From Catellatospora sp. TT07R-123 (GTDB lineage: Bacteria > Actinomycetota > Actinomycetes > Mycobacteriales > Micromonosporaceae), in assembly GCF_018327705.1 (NCBI RefSeq), contig NZ_BNEM01000001.1, positions 1,736,001 to 1,800,000 on the forward strand: a stretch of DNA of 64,000 bases. The letters run 5' to 3'. Shown in pieces: positions 1-7,778 of the stretch; positions within the stretch are counted from its first letter, which is position 1; each line of letters starts with the position of its first letter. The translations under genes were made by a program, and so were the position numbers. The notes under the pieces were generated by a model. The model had not been told where the DNA came from, did not search any database, and saw only the letters and a list, made by a program, of their open reading frames with translations.

Positions 1-411
1 GCGCAGTTCCCAGGTCCATGAGCCGCGCCAGGCGTCGTCGGTGTCGGTGAGCTGGTACTGCTCGGTGTTGTCGGCGCCCCGGTCGGCGCCGGTGTTCTCC
101 AGGTGCGCGTCGCCGGTGAGCCACACGTCGGAGCCGCCGGTCGCGTAGGCGGACTGGGCGAGTTCGCCCAGGTCACGGTAGTAGAGCGGGGAGGTGCCGC
201 GAAAGAAGGCCCAGGCGCTGGAGGCGAGTTTGACGGTACGGGCGGTCAGCTCGTCGTCGGTGGCCCCACCGTTGAGCAGGTGCAGCGCGTGGTCGCGGGC
301 GTAGACGACGGCGACGGGATCGCGGGTGAGCGCGGCCGCCGCCGGGCTCGCGGGAACGGTGAGCAGCGTCGCGGCCAGCACGACGGCGACACAGGAGGCG
401 AGGGGACGCAT
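1..411 (-). CDS. Secreted DUF2252 family protein, 5' part only
   Basis: This is the first 137 codons of a protein whose remainder lies left of the window. The ATG at 411 opens a signal peptide with an Ala/Val/Leu-rich core and an Ala-rich cleavage region near residue 27. Residues 64-81 (SSAWAFFRGTSPLYYRDL) and 100-106 (GDAHLEN) match the conserved N-terminal blocks of DUF2252 proteins, whose biochemical role is not established. Most DUF2252 proteins are cytoplasmic, so the signal peptide marks a secreted subtype. The upstream region is AT-rich (ATATATCGATTGATATCG), which suits a promoter. The gene diverges from the membrane protein at 589. The family call is from motif memory only. Confidence 0.75.
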   Translation of the reverse strand, partial: MRPLASCVAVVLAATLLTVPASPAAAALTRDPVAVVYARDHALHLLNGGATDDELTARTVKLASSAWAFFRGTSPLYYRDLGELAQSAYATGGSDVWLTGDAHLENTGADRGADNTEQYQLTDTDDAWRGSWTWELR

Positions 412-509
412 ATATCGATTGATATCGAACGAAGATGGACGCCCGGCGACCCCGGGGTGTCCAGCACCCCCGCTCCAGGGTTAAGAGGGCACCTGCTGCT
501 ACGGCAGGT

Positions 510-524
510 GGAAGGCACCCTTCC
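510..524. repeat. GGAAGG-N3-CCTTCC palindrome, copy at locus A
   Basis: The 15-bp word GGAAGGCACCCTTCC lies between the divergent genes at 411 and 589. Close relatives occur at 8838-8852, 8869-8883, 49589-49603 and 49620-49634, so this is one member of a dispersed repeat family rather than a gene-specific operator. Confidence 0.7.
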
Positions 525-588
525 TTACGGGGGTGGTCAGGGGCGTCACGGATGTGCGGGGGCGGGCGGTGCGGCCAGGCTGGGCGGC

Positions 589-1215
589 GTGGCACGCAGG
601 AGTGGGCAGTGGGGACGGCAGTCGCTGGTATGGCTGCACGCGGTGACGTCGATCGGCTGGATGAGCTTCGCGCTCGCGCTGTGCGTCCTGCTGATCAGCG
701 GCCCCGGCGGCTACGACTCCGCCCGCGTGCTGGACAAGCAGCTACTGGCCCACCTGGGCACCTCGGCGGCGTTCACCGGCCTGATGCTGTCGGGCCTGAC
801 CGCCTGGGGCTACCTGCGGCACTGGTGGGTGCTGGTCAAGTTCGTCATCACGCTGACGCAGCTCGTGGTCGGCATGTCCGTGCTCAGCCCGCGCCTGGAC
901 GCGCTGGCCGGCGGCGACGCCGGGGTGCAGATCGCCTCGTCGGCGCTGATGGCCGCGGCGATCGCGTTCCAGGCATGGCTGTCGGTGACCAAGCCGTGGC
1001 GGCACACCCCGTGGACCGACCCGCGCCGGCGCACCCCGTCGTTCCCGAACTGGCTCTACTGGGCCGCCGTCGCCGTGCCGGTGCTGGACTTCGTGGTGTG
1101 GAAGGCGCTGTTCGGCTCCCCCGCCCCGCTGCTGTCCCTGCTGATCGCGGTGGCCTTCCCGTTCTACCGCCGCTCCCGGCTGCGCGCGGCGGCGCCACAG
1201 CCGGTCGCGGGCTGA
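589..1215 (+). CDS. Small polytopic membrane protein of unknown function
   Basis: A 208-residue integral membrane protein. The GTG at 589 is chosen because it leaves a short basic and aromatic leader (RRSGQWGRQSLVWLH) before the first hydrophobic helix; reading further upstream only adds Gly/Arg-rich shadow sequence. About five hydrophobic segments are visible, near residues 15-35, 55-70, 80-98, 115-133 and 155-190. The block GYLRHWWVLVKFVITL resembles small actinobacterial DUF2269-like membrane proteins, where a WVLVK motif is common. No catalytic residues are apparent and the function is unknown. An alternative start at the internal ATG at 661 would remove the first helix leader. Confidence 0.6.
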   Translation: MARRSGQWGRQSLVWLHAVTSIGWMSFALALCVLLISGPGGYDSARVLDKQLLAHLGTSAAFTGLMLSGLTAWGYLRHWWVLVKFVITLTQLVVGMSVLSPRLDALAGGDAGVQIASSALMAAAIAFQAWLSVTKPWRHTPWTDPRRRTPSFPNWLYWAAVAVPVLDFVVWKALFGSPAPLLSLLIAVAFPFYRRSRLRAAAPQPVAG

Positions 1216-1235
1216 GCCGGGCGCGGGCTGAGCCG

Positions 1236-1964
1236 TCAGCGCAGGAACGCGGTGATGCGGGTCCAGGCGTCGGCGGCGGCCTCGGCGTGGCCCTCCCGGC
1301 CGAAGTGGTCCCACTCGATGAAGCCGTGCGGCTGCCCCTCGTAGACGACGACGTCGTGCGGGACGCCGGTCGCCGCCAGGTGCCGGGACAGCGACTCGTG
1401 CACGGCGGCGGGCACCTCGGTGTCGGCGCCGCCGAACACCCCCAGCACGGGCACCCCGATCTTCGCGCTGAAGTCCTCGGCCAGCTCCGGCGACACCCCG
1501 GCCTCGCCCACGTACGGGCAGATGCCGACGACGCCGGCCAGGCCCAGGTCGGCGGTGCCCGCGTAGAGGGCGTTGGCGCCGCCGATGCAGAAGCCCGCCG
1601 CGTACACGGGTCCGTCGCCGAGCTCGCGCAGGTGGTCGATCGCGGCGGTCAGGTCGGCGAGCATCAGGTCCCGGTCGAAGGTCTCGCGGATCTTCGGGTC
1701 GTACTCCTCGCCCCGGGCGGCGGGGCCGAGCGTGCGGCCGTAGTAGTCGATGACCAGCACGTCGGCGCCGGTGCGGGCGAACCGCCGGGCCAGGTCGCGA
1801 AACGGCGACCGCAGACCGCCGACGTCGGGCAGCAGCACCAGCCGGGCACCGGTCGGCTCCTCCGCCGGAGCCAGGTAGGCGCTGAAGCGGGAGCCGTCCG
1901 CGGAGACCAGCTCCAGCATCGGGTCGGCGCCGGCAGAGGCGGGGGCGTCACCGTCGAGGCACAT
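1236..1964 (-). CDS. Dienelactone hydrolase family protein
   Basis: A cytosolic alpha/beta hydrolase of 242 residues, the usual dienelactone hydrolase length. The catalytic triad is readable: the nucleophile Cys in GFCIGG, the Asp in FGGADTEV, and the His in GQPHGFIEW near the C-terminus. A Cys nucleophile separates it from Ser-type esterases. Family members hydrolyse dienelactones in chlorocatechol catabolism, but many actinobacterial paralogues have unknown ester or lactone substrates, and no aromatic-degradation genes lie nearby. The ATG at 1964 lacks an obvious Shine-Dalgarno sequence. A TACGGT hexamer six bases upstream suggests a leaderless message. Confidence 0.85.
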   Translation of the reverse strand: MCLDGDAPASAGADPMLELVSADGSRFSAYLAPAEEPTGARLVLLPDVGGLRSPFRDLARRFARTGADVLVIDYYGRTLGPAARGEEYDPKIRETFDRDLMLADLTAAIDHLRELGDGPVYAAGFCIGGANALYAGTADLGLAGVVGICPYVGEAGVSPELAEDFSAKIGVPVLGVFGGADTEVPAAVHESLSRHLAATGVPHDVVVYEGQPHGFIEWDHFGREGHAEAAADAWTRITAFLR

Positions 1965-1998
1965 ACGTCGACCGTATCGACGGGGTCAACGGATTTAG

Positions 1999-2022
1999 CC
2001 GGGCCGCGTCGCCGCGGCCCGG
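1999..2022 (-). terminator. Stem-loop behind the HAF-repeat gene
   Basis: A perfect 10-bp stem CCGGGCCGCG/CGCGGCCCGG with a TCGC loop lies just past the stop codon of the minus-strand gene ending at 2050. There is no clear U-tract, as is common in high-GC actinobacteria. Confidence 0.65.
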
Positions 2023-2029
2023 CCTCCTG

Positions 2030-2067
2030 CTCAGTACGTGTGCACGTCCTCAGTACGTGTGCACGTC
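2030..2067. repeat. Perfect 19-bp tandem duplication containing a stop codon
   Basis: CTCAGTACGTGTGCACGTC occurs twice back to back (2030-2048 and 2049-2067). The right copy encodes the last residues and stop of the HAF-repeat protein. The left copy is a spare version just downstream of that stop, so the event left the protein length unchanged. Confidence 0.9.
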
Positions 2068-3561
2068 GATGTAGTTCAGTTTGTTGTTGTTGCTGCTGGC
2101 GGCGTTGCTGATCGTCAGGTGGTTGTCGGTGACGGTGACGACCGCGGTGCCGTCGATCCAGCGCGCCGCGGCGGTCGGGGTGCCGGAGGCGATCACGTTC
2201 CCCTCGGCCAGCAGCGCGTAGACGCTGTCGGTGTAGGACGGATCACCCGCGACGACGTGTACGACGTAGGTGCCGTTGGGGACGTACAGCTCCCAGTAGT
2301 TGGCCTTGGTCGGCTGGGCGGCGTGGATGACGGTGTCGTAGCGCTGGTCCCAGGAGACGGCCGCGTTGCGGTCGCGGGTGGCGGCCGTGTCGTCGGCGTG
2401 CCAGCCGTAGGTGTAGCCCCAGCGGGTGTCGAAGAGCGCACCGGTGTCGGCGACGTACCCGGCCGGGGTCGGGGCCGACGCGGGCTGGAAGTTCACCGAC
2501 ACGGTCACGGCCGGGGTGAGCAGGAACGCCCTGGTCATGCCGCCGTTGAGGCGGCCGCTGCCGACGATCTGGCCGCGGTCGTTGACGCCGTACGCCCGCT
2601 CCAGCTTCCAGCCGGTGCCGGCGGGCAGCAGCGTGTCGAGGGCGACCATGCCCGCGCCGCTACGCCACAGCCAGGCCCGGGGCGCCACGCACGGCTGGCA
2701 CTTCGGGTCGGCGGTGCCGACGACCTCACCGGCGGCGTTGACGCCGGTGGCCTGGCTGTACTGGATGCCGTCGACGGTGCCGAGGTCGGAGACCACCCCG
2801 GTGGGATCCCACGCGACCGCGTGGGTGTTGAACGTGCCCGCGACCTCGCTCTCGCCGACGGCGACACCGCGGATGCTGATCGCGTACGCGCCCGCGCCGT
2901 ACTCGGTGTTGCCCGACAGGGACGGCAGGTGGCGCAGCGTGCCGTTCTGCCAGACGAACGCGGGCCAGCCGACGACCTGGCCACGGGCGTTGATCCCGGT
3001 CGCCGGGCCGAGGGAGTCGGGCGGATTGCCCAGGTCGACCGTGGTGCCGTTGAGCTCGTACAGCATGGCGTTGGGGCCGTCCTCGGACTGCGCGCCGCGC
3101 TGGCCGCCGACGACGCGGCCGGTCGGGTCGATGCCGTTGCCGACGCCGAGGCGGTTGGTGATCGAGCCGCCGAGGTCGGTGATGGCGCCGGTCGCGCTCC
3201 AGCGCACGGGGTAGCCGTAGCCGCCGTTGCTGCGGTCGGCGGTGCCCGCGATCTGGCCCGCGTCGTTGACGGCGTTGGCGTAGCTTCCGCCGCCGCCGGG
3301 CAGGGTGCCGAGGTCGGTCATGACCCCGCCGGCGTAGCGGAAACCGTGGGTGGCGCCGGAGGCGGTCGTGGTCGAGCCGACGACGACGCCCGCGTTGTTG
3401 ATCGCGCGGGCCTCGCTGACCGCATATGCCGAGGTGCTGAGGACGCCGAGGTTCTCGATGGTGTATCGCGGCGACACTGCCGCGTGCGCCGGGGCGGTGG
3501 GGACCGCCGCGGCCGCGGCGAGCAGACCGACCGTGGTCAGAACGGTGCGGATGGTCTTCAC
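2050..3561 (-). CDS. Secreted HAF-repeat protein with C-terminal malectin-like domain
   Basis: A 503-residue exported protein. The GTG at 3561 is preferred over upstream candidates because a GGAAGGG ribosome-binding site lies 9 bases before it and the protein then begins with a signal peptide (KTIRTVLTT, hydrophobic core, cleavage after AHA). Residues about 35-345 hold repeated (I/V)N-x-x-G-x-(I/V)-(A/V)-G blocks, for example NAVNDAGQIAG, INARGQVVG and VNDRGQIVG, typical of extracellular HAF repeats that probably build a beta-propeller. Residues about 350-500 resemble a malectin-like sugar-binding domain (VNFQPASAPTPAGYVADTG, NYWELYVPNGTYVVHV). No catalytic motif is visible. A carbohydrate-binding or surface role is an inference. 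Confidence 0.8.
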   Translation of the reverse strand: MKTIRTVLTTVGLLAAAAAVPTAPAHAAVSPRYTIENLGVLSTSAYAVSEARAINNAGVVVGSTTTASGATHGFRYAGGVMTDLGTLPGGGGSYANAVNDAGQIAGTADRSNGGYGYPVRWSATGAITDLGGSITNRLGVGNGIDPTGRVVGGQRGAQSEDGPNAMLYELNGTTVDLGNPPDSLGPATGINARGQVVGWPAFVWQNGTLRHLPSLSGNTEYGAGAYAISIRGVAVGESEVAGTFNTHAVAWDPTGVVSDLGTVDGIQYSQATGVNAAGEVVGTADPKCQPCVAPRAWLWRSGAGMVALDTLLPAGTGWKLERAYGVNDRGQIVGSGRLNGGMTRAFLLTPAVTVSVNFQPASAPTPAGYVADTGALFDTRWGYTYGWHADDTAATRDRNAAVSWDQRYDTVIHAAQPTKANYWELYVPNGTYVVHVVAGDPSYTDSVYALLAEGNVIASGTPTAAARWIDGTAVVTVTDNHLTISNAASSNNNKLNYIDVHTY

Positions 3562-3583
3562 AGGAAACCCTTCCGGGGAGCGG

Positions 3584-3597
3584 GGAGAGCGCTCTCC
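3584..3597 (-). promoter_or_regulatory. LacI-type palindrome upstream of the HAF-repeat gene
   Basis: GGAGAGC-GCTCTCC is a perfect 14-bp palindrome centred on GC, 23 bases before the start at 3561. It resembles actinobacterial LacI-family operators such as the CebR type (core GAGCGCTC). A TTGACA hexamer on the minus strand at 3623-3628 could be the -35 element. Repression by a sugar-responsive LacI regulator is an inference, and no such regulator is in the window. Confidence 0.5.
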
Positions 3598-3683
3598 ACC
3601 TTGGGGGTAAAGCCTCGCGCCTGTCAATGCACATGTTTCGATCTGGCGGGAGGCCGCCGCCCCACCGCCGGGCGCGGGGCCGC

Positions 3684-3689
3684 TATCCT
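3684..3689 (+). promoter_or_regulatory. -10 element of a probable leaderless gene
   Basis: TATCCT is followed by six bases (GCCCGG) and then the ATG at 3696. That spacing puts the transcription start on or next to the start codon. No Shine-Dalgarno sequence is present. Confidence 0.55.
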
Positions 3690-3695
3690 GCCCGG

Positions 3696-4121
3696 ATGCT
3701 GTCGAACCGCGTCGTACGTGTGCTGGCCGTGGTGTCGGCGGCGGCGTTCCTGGCCGTGGCGCTGGCGATCCGGGCGCTGTGGGACGGGCCGGTGGAGCAG
3801 TTCTCGGGCACCGCCCTGTACGCGTCGATGGTCTACGCCGGGGTCTACCTGCTGTGGCCGCGCTGCCGCCCGTGGACCGCCGGGGCGGTCGCGGTCGCGT
3901 TCTGCTGGGCGGTCGAGGTCTCGCAGCTCAGCGGCGTTCCGGCGTACCTGTCGGCGCGCAGCCTGCTGGCCCGCCTGGCGCTCGGCGTCCAGTTCGACCC
4001 GGTGGACCTGCTCTGGTACCCCGTCGGCGTGCTCCCTCTGGCCGCACTCCACTGGTTCCTGTCCACCCGCCGCCCCGCCGCCCCGGCCACGGCCGATCGC
4101 CCGGCGGCGCCCGCCTCATGA
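3696..4121 (+). CDS. DUF2809 family membrane protein
   Basis: A 141-residue integral membrane protein with about four hydrophobic helices. The block DGPVEQFSGTALYASMVYAGVYLL, then EVSQLSGVPA, then LGVQFDPVDLLWYPVGV (Glu in helix 3, Asp/Gln before helix 4) matches the pattern I associate with DUF2809, whose function is unknown. The ATG at 3696 is chosen because the upstream in-frame codons are Arg/Pro-rich and a -10 hexamer sits six bases before it. The gene converges on the large glycosidase-like gene at 4324, with two hairpins between them. Confidence 0.7.
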   Translation: MLSNRVVRVLAVVSAAAFLAVALAIRALWDGPVEQFSGTALYASMVYAGVYLLWPRCRPWTAGAVAVAFCWAVEVSQLSGVPAYLSARSLLARLALGVQFDPVDLLWYPVGVLPLAALHWFLSTRRPAAPATADRPAAPAS

Positions 4122-4181
4122 TCACCGCTTCCGGTCGGTTTGCGGCCGGAACGGCGACCTCCTGACCGAAAACAGTGATCA
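4119..4181. terminator. Imperfect inverted repeat between convergent genes
   Basis: The arms TGATCACCGCTTCCGGTCGG (4119-4138) and its near complement ending TGATCA (4162-4181) match at 16 of 20 positions. The left arm starts on the DUF2809 stop codon. It probably acts as a bidirectional transcription end. Confidence 0.5.
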
Positions 4182-4216
4182 TCGGCCGACCGACCAGGCG
4201 CCCACGCCCCCTTAGC

Positions 4217-4281
4217 ATTGACGCTGGCCTATCTAGGGGACGATTTTCCGAAATCCGTCCTCTAGATAGGCCAGCGTCGAT
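4217..4281. repeat. GACGCTGGCCTAT hairpin element, intact copy
   Basis: A long hairpin: 26-nt arms at 4217-4242 and 4256-4281 match at 24 of 26 positions (core GACGCTGGCCTATCTAG), and the loop can itself fold (ATTT-TCCG-AAAT). It is distinctly AT-richer than its surroundings. The outer flank (CAAAAACGGG) and the core recur around the IS30 insertion at 14897-16098. This looks like a dispersed palindrome or MITE-like element rather than a private terminator. Confidence 0.8.
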
Positions 4282-4323
4282 CAAAAACGGGTTGGGCGGC
4301 GGGCTGGCGCCGAGCCGAAACGG

Positions 4324-7300
4324 TCAGGTCGCGGAACCGGTTGACCTGGTCTGCGGGATGCGGTTGGGGCCGACCGAGAGGATCGCACCGGCGCCCAGCA
4401 TGACCAGCCCCGCGACCATGGCCGCGATCGGCAGCCCCGTCGGGATGCCGAGGTAGACGGTGATCCCGAGGATGCGGGACAGCCCCCAGGGCAGCAGCGC
4501 CATCTGGTCGTTCCAGATGGTCAGCGCCCGCTCCAGCCCCAGCGCGGCGACCAGCCCGCTCAGCACCGCGAGCGCCGTCCCCGCCGCGGCGAGCGCCGTG
4601 CCCACCGCCCGGCGGCGCAGCAGCCCGTAGTGGACCCGCAGCACCAGGGCGGTGGCAACGAACAGCCAGCCGAACGCCGCGAACGCGATGGTGACGTACG
4701 CGAACCGCAGGTCGGGCGCGGTCCAGAAGTCGAACCAGTACCGGCCGGGCCCGCGCGTGGCCAGCGCCCCGAGCAGGATCACGCTGCGCAGCAGCGCGAC
4801 ACCGCCGAGCACGGCCCAGGCGTGGAACGGGTCGCGGCGGCCGAGGACGAGGCGCACCACCAGGGCGAACAGCAGCCAGCCGCCGAGCGTGACGACCAGG
4901 TGCGCCGGGGCGGCGAACCAGGTCAGCACGGCCCGGCTCGCGGCCAGCACCAGCAGCGGCACCAGCCAGACCAGCACCCGGTCCAGCCGCGCGGCGGGGG
5001 CGGGCACGTCGCGCAGGCGCCACGGCCGGGTCGCGCCGAGCCACAGCGCCCGCGCGGCCGCGCCGCCCGGACCCCGGCCGACGAAGCCCCAGGCCAGGAT
5101 CAGCGCGATCAGGGCGAGCAGGATGCGGGCCAGCCAGGCCATGGCCGGGTCGCGGTCGGCGCGCGCGGCGCCGAGGTCGGCGGCGGTGAAGTTGTACGCG
5201 GGCAGGTCCACGTTCCCGCCGTAGCGGGCCGTGTGCAGCTCGCGGGCGGCCCGGTAGTCCGTCTCGGCCGCGCGCCAGGCGTCGTACGCGGCCTGGTCGC
5301 CGGTGTCGAGCCACTGCACGTGCCGCAGCACCATGGCCCGGTACGCGCCCAGGGTCTCGAACAGGTTGACCTGGTAGTCGAGGGTCTGCGTGAACTGCTT
5401 GCGCAGCCCGGAGTCGCGCCAGGCGGCCGGGTCGGTGGCCGCCACCAGGTCGCGCATGCGGCGGGCCAGGGCGGCGGCCTGCTCGCCCTCGGCGACGGCC
5501 TCGTCGACGCGTCCGGCGCTGACGGCGTAGATGCTGTCCAGCGCGGCGGAGTCGCCGGTCGGGATGTCCCACTCGAAGATCCACATCATCGGCGGGGGTT
5601 CCAGGCCGAGCGCCTCGACGCTGTTGTCGGCGTACGGGCCGAGGTAGAGGCCCTTGGTGACCGCCTCCCGCGACAGCGCCATGGCCTGCCCGATCGCGGC
5701 GACCGTGGCCGGGTCGGCGGAGAAGGTGCGGTAGGCCCAGTCCGCGGTCAGCTGCGCGGGGTCGGCGTCGGGGTTCCAGGCCAGCCGCGCGGTGGTGTAC
5801 GTGTTGAGGTCGTACAGCTGCCAGAAGCCGGTGCGCAGGTAGAGCGACATGGGTCCGGCCCTGAGCGGGCCGCCGTCCTGGGTCCAGTTCCACACGCCCT
5901 CGACGTGCGGGTTCGCGGCCAGGAACTGGCGCAGCGCCTGCTGGTGCAGCGGCCCGAGGTCGTTGGGCAGCGACCCGAACGCCTCGAACTCGCGCCGGGC
6001 CTGGAACTCCACGATCCGCCGCTGGCCGCCCTCGGCCAGGGTCGTGTTCAGCGGCAGGTGGCTGTAGAAGTCGCCGAGGGTGTACTTGGTGGACACGATC
6101 AGGTGCGGGTCGTCGAGGCCGCCGAGCACCTGCCGGTACGACTCGGGGTTGGTGTGCAGGTCGCCGACCGCGCCGACGCCGACGGTCCAGGTGCGGAAGA
6201 TGACGTCCCGGCCCGACTGCCCGGCGGTGGCCAGCAGCGCGGTCAGCATCGCGCGCACGGACGCGTCGGTGGTGACCGCGATCTTCGAGGAGTAGTCCCA
6301 GCCGTTCTGGGCGTACACGTCGCCGCCCTCGCCGATGCGCACCATCAGGCCGTCGACGTACGGCATCGACTCGAACAGCTCGGCCAGGCCCGCCTGGTAC
6401 ACCGCCCACAGCTTCGGGTCGGCGGTGTCCAGGCCGCCGGTGGTGGCGCGCAGGTACCGCTCCAGCGGGGGCGAGACCGCGAGCATGTCGGTGAGCAGGA
6501 AGACCTTCAGGCCCATGTCCTCGGCGTACCGGAAGACGGGGCCGAACGCGGCGACCAGTGCCTTCGCGCGGTCCACGTGGGAGTCCCCGACCGGGTAGAC
6601 GGCGTGGCCGTCGCCGACCCCGGCGAAGGTGACGTACTCCAGGAAGCCCGGCAGGACGACGCCGTTGTAGCCCTGCGCGGCGGCGTGGTCGATGTACTGC
6701 CGGAACTGCTCGGCGATGCGGTCGACGGCGGCGGCGTCCACCCACGGGGCCTGCGGCAGCAGCGCCTGCCCGACGATGTCGGTGTTGAGCGAGTAGTCGG
6801 TGCCCGCCGCGAACGCGGCCGCGTCGGGTTCGCGGCCGACGGAACCGGCGTCGGTGAGCCGCAGCCCGAGGCGCGGGGTGATCAGCCTGCCGTTCTCACC
6901 CGCCGGGACGGCCGGGTTGCCGGACCGGATCCGGTCGGCGAGCGCGTACAGACCCGCGGCGATGCCCGCCTGGTCGGCGGCGGTCACGGTCAGGTCGGCA
7001 CCGGAGGCGGCCACCGCGTACGCCTCAGCGGACGCACCCGGCACCGCCTCGATCCGGGTCCGCACCGCCGGGCCGGTTCCCGCCTGGGCGGCGACGGCCG
7101 GGCGGGGCAGTCCGCGTGCGGCGATCGCGTCCGCGACGGCCGCGGCGGCCTTGGTCAGCCGCAGCTCGTCGGGCACGACGACGGTCGTGACCGCGGGCGC
7201 CGGAGCGACCTGGCGCACGGGCGCGGCGGCGGGGTGCTCCTGCGGCACCGTGGCGGGGGTGGAGCTGAGGCCGAGCGCGTCCCCGACCCCCCACGCGACG

Positions 7301-7377
7301 CCGGCGCCGAGCAGCAGCAGGACGAGCACGGCAGCGAGCAGCGCGAACGGGCGCGGGAGACGGCGATCGTGAAACAC
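4324..7377 (-). CDS. Membrane-anchored alpha-glucuronidase-like (GH67-type) protein with polytopic C-terminus
   Basis: 1017 residues. An N-terminal uncleaved helix (about 11-32) is followed by a GH67/GH20-like N-terminal alpha/beta domain (about 65-165: deduced ADQAGIAAGLYALADRI). A large TIM-barrel-like region follows (about 175-560) with acid-rich motifs MVRIGEGGDV, VSTKYTLGDFYS and GVWNWTQDGGP, plus a helical segment. From about 725 on, eight or so hydrophobic helices form a polytopic membrane domain. Secreted GH67 alpha-glucuronidases are normally about 700 residues without such a tail. The catalytic domain should lie outside the cell. The acid residues that would be catalytic cannot be assigned with certainty, and the substrate is unknown. 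It appears monocistronic. Confidence 0.6.
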   Translation of the reverse strand: MFHDRRLPRPFALLAAVLVLLLLGAGVAWGVGDALGLSSTPATVPQEHPAAAPVRQVAPAPAVTTVVVPDELRLTKAAAAVADAIAARGLPRPAVAAQAGTGPAVRTRIEAVPGASAEAYAVAASGADLTVTAADQAGIAAGLYALADRIRSGNPAVPAGENGRLITPRLGLRLTDAGSVGREPDAAAFAAGTDYSLNTDIVGQALLPQAPWVDAAAVDRIAEQFRQYIDHAAAQGYNGVVLPGFLEYVTFAGVGDGHAVYPVGDSHVDRAKALVAAFGPVFRYAEDMGLKVFLLTDMLAVSPPLERYLRATTGGLDTADPKLWAVYQAGLAELFESMPYVDGLMVRIGEGGDVYAQNGWDYSSKIAVTTDASVRAMLTALLATAGQSGRDVIFRTWTVGVGAVGDLHTNPESYRQVLGGLDDPHLIVSTKYTLGDFYSHLPLNTTLAEGGQRRIVEFQARREFEAFGSLPNDLGPLHQQALRQFLAANPHVEGVWNWTQDGGPLRAGPMSLYLRTGFWQLYDLNTYTTARLAWNPDADPAQLTADWAYRTFSADPATVAAIGQAMALSREAVTKGLYLGPYADNSVEALGLEPPPMMWIFEWDIPTGDSAALDSIYAVSAGRVDEAVAEGEQAAALARRMRDLVAATDPAAWRDSGLRKQFTQTLDYQVNLFETLGAYRAMVLRHVQWLDTGDQAAYDAWRAAETDYRAARELHTARYGGNVDLPAYNFTAADLGAARADRDPAMAWLARILLALIALILAWGFVGRGPGGAAARALWLGATRPWRLRDVPAPAARLDRVLVWLVPLLVLAASRAVLTWFAAPAHLVVTLGGWLLFALVVRLVLGRRDPFHAWAVLGGVALLRSVILLGALATRGPGRYWFDFWTAPDLRFAYVTIAFAAFGWLFVATALVLRVHYGLLRRRAVGTALAAAGTALAVLSGLVAALGLERALTIWNDQMALLPWGLSRILGITVYLGIPTGLPIAAMVAGLVMLGAGAILSVGPNRIPQTRSTGSAT

Positions 7378-7470
7378 GCTCGCATATTAGGGGCCGGGCA
7401 CCCGAGACGGAAGATCACCAGTTGATCACGACCCCGACAAGATCGACCAAGTTGGGGCACAAGATCGGCC

Positions 7471-7585
7471 AAGTTGCCGGGCAATCGGGCACTTTCCGAG
7501 GTGTTATTCCCACGATTGCCCGGCAAGTTGCGCAACCTTGGGGCACCCCGGACCTTGGGGCACCTCGGGATCACCTTGGGGCACC
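7471..7585. repeat. Inverted repeat plus three ACCTTGGGGCACC direct repeats
   Basis: In the 400-bp gap between the divergent genes at 7377 and 7779, the arms AAGTTGCCGGGCAATCG (7471-7487) and its near complement (7513-7529) form a 16-of-17 inverted repeat. Then ACCTTGGGGCACC occurs three times, at 7535-7547, 7552-7564 and 7573-7585. A weaker relative (GTTGGGGCAC) lies at 7451-7460. Operator clusters or a decayed repeat are both possible. No gene is visible here. Confidence 0.6.
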
Positions 7586-7654
7586 TCGGGGTCGTTTCGG
7601 GGCGCGATGGGGTCGTGTTTCAGGGAGTTCCCAGGTAGGGCCGTTATGATCTGG

Positions 7655-7757
7655 CCCCGAGGGGAGTACCTCATCAGATCCGTTCCGGTCATCACGGACC
7701 GGCCCAGCCGGCCCCGGACGGACGCCCGCCACCACGCGGGTGAGGGAGACCTCAGAC
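7655..7757 (+). ncRNA. Manganese-sensing yybP-ykoY riboswitch upstream of terC
   Basis: The hallmark architecture is readable. GAGG (7659-7662) pairs with CCTC (7750-7753) as P1. The loop GGAGTA (7663-7668) is followed by CCTCA (7669-7673), which pairs with TGAGG (7741-7745) as P2, and the return loop is GAGA (7746-7749). A hairpin CCGGTC-ATCAC-GGACCGG lies in between. yybP-ykoY RNAs are established Mn2+ sensors commonly placed before TerC-type exporters, which is exactly the context here. Downstream, CAGAC (7753-7757) can pair with GTCTG (7764-7768), partly covering the ribosome-binding site GGAG at 7768-7771. This suggests translational control. Confidence 0.8.
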
Positions 7758-7778
7758 ATCAACGTCTGGAGTCTCGTC

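Noticed and set aside
435-2111. Very long plus-strand frame antisense to the dienelactone hydrolase
   Set aside because: Third-position GC produces long shadow frames. The translation is Arg/Gly/Ala-rich without motifs, while the opposite strand has an intact catalytic triad.
2038-4215. 725-codon plus-strand frame opposite the HAF-repeat gene
   Set aside because: It is a mirror of the HAF gene. It has low-complexity Val/Gly/Arg composition and no ribosome-binding site.
4630-7425. 931-codon plus-strand frame opposite the glycosidase-like gene
   Set aside because: Gln/Gly/Arg-rich shadow composition, with no family motif and no start signal.
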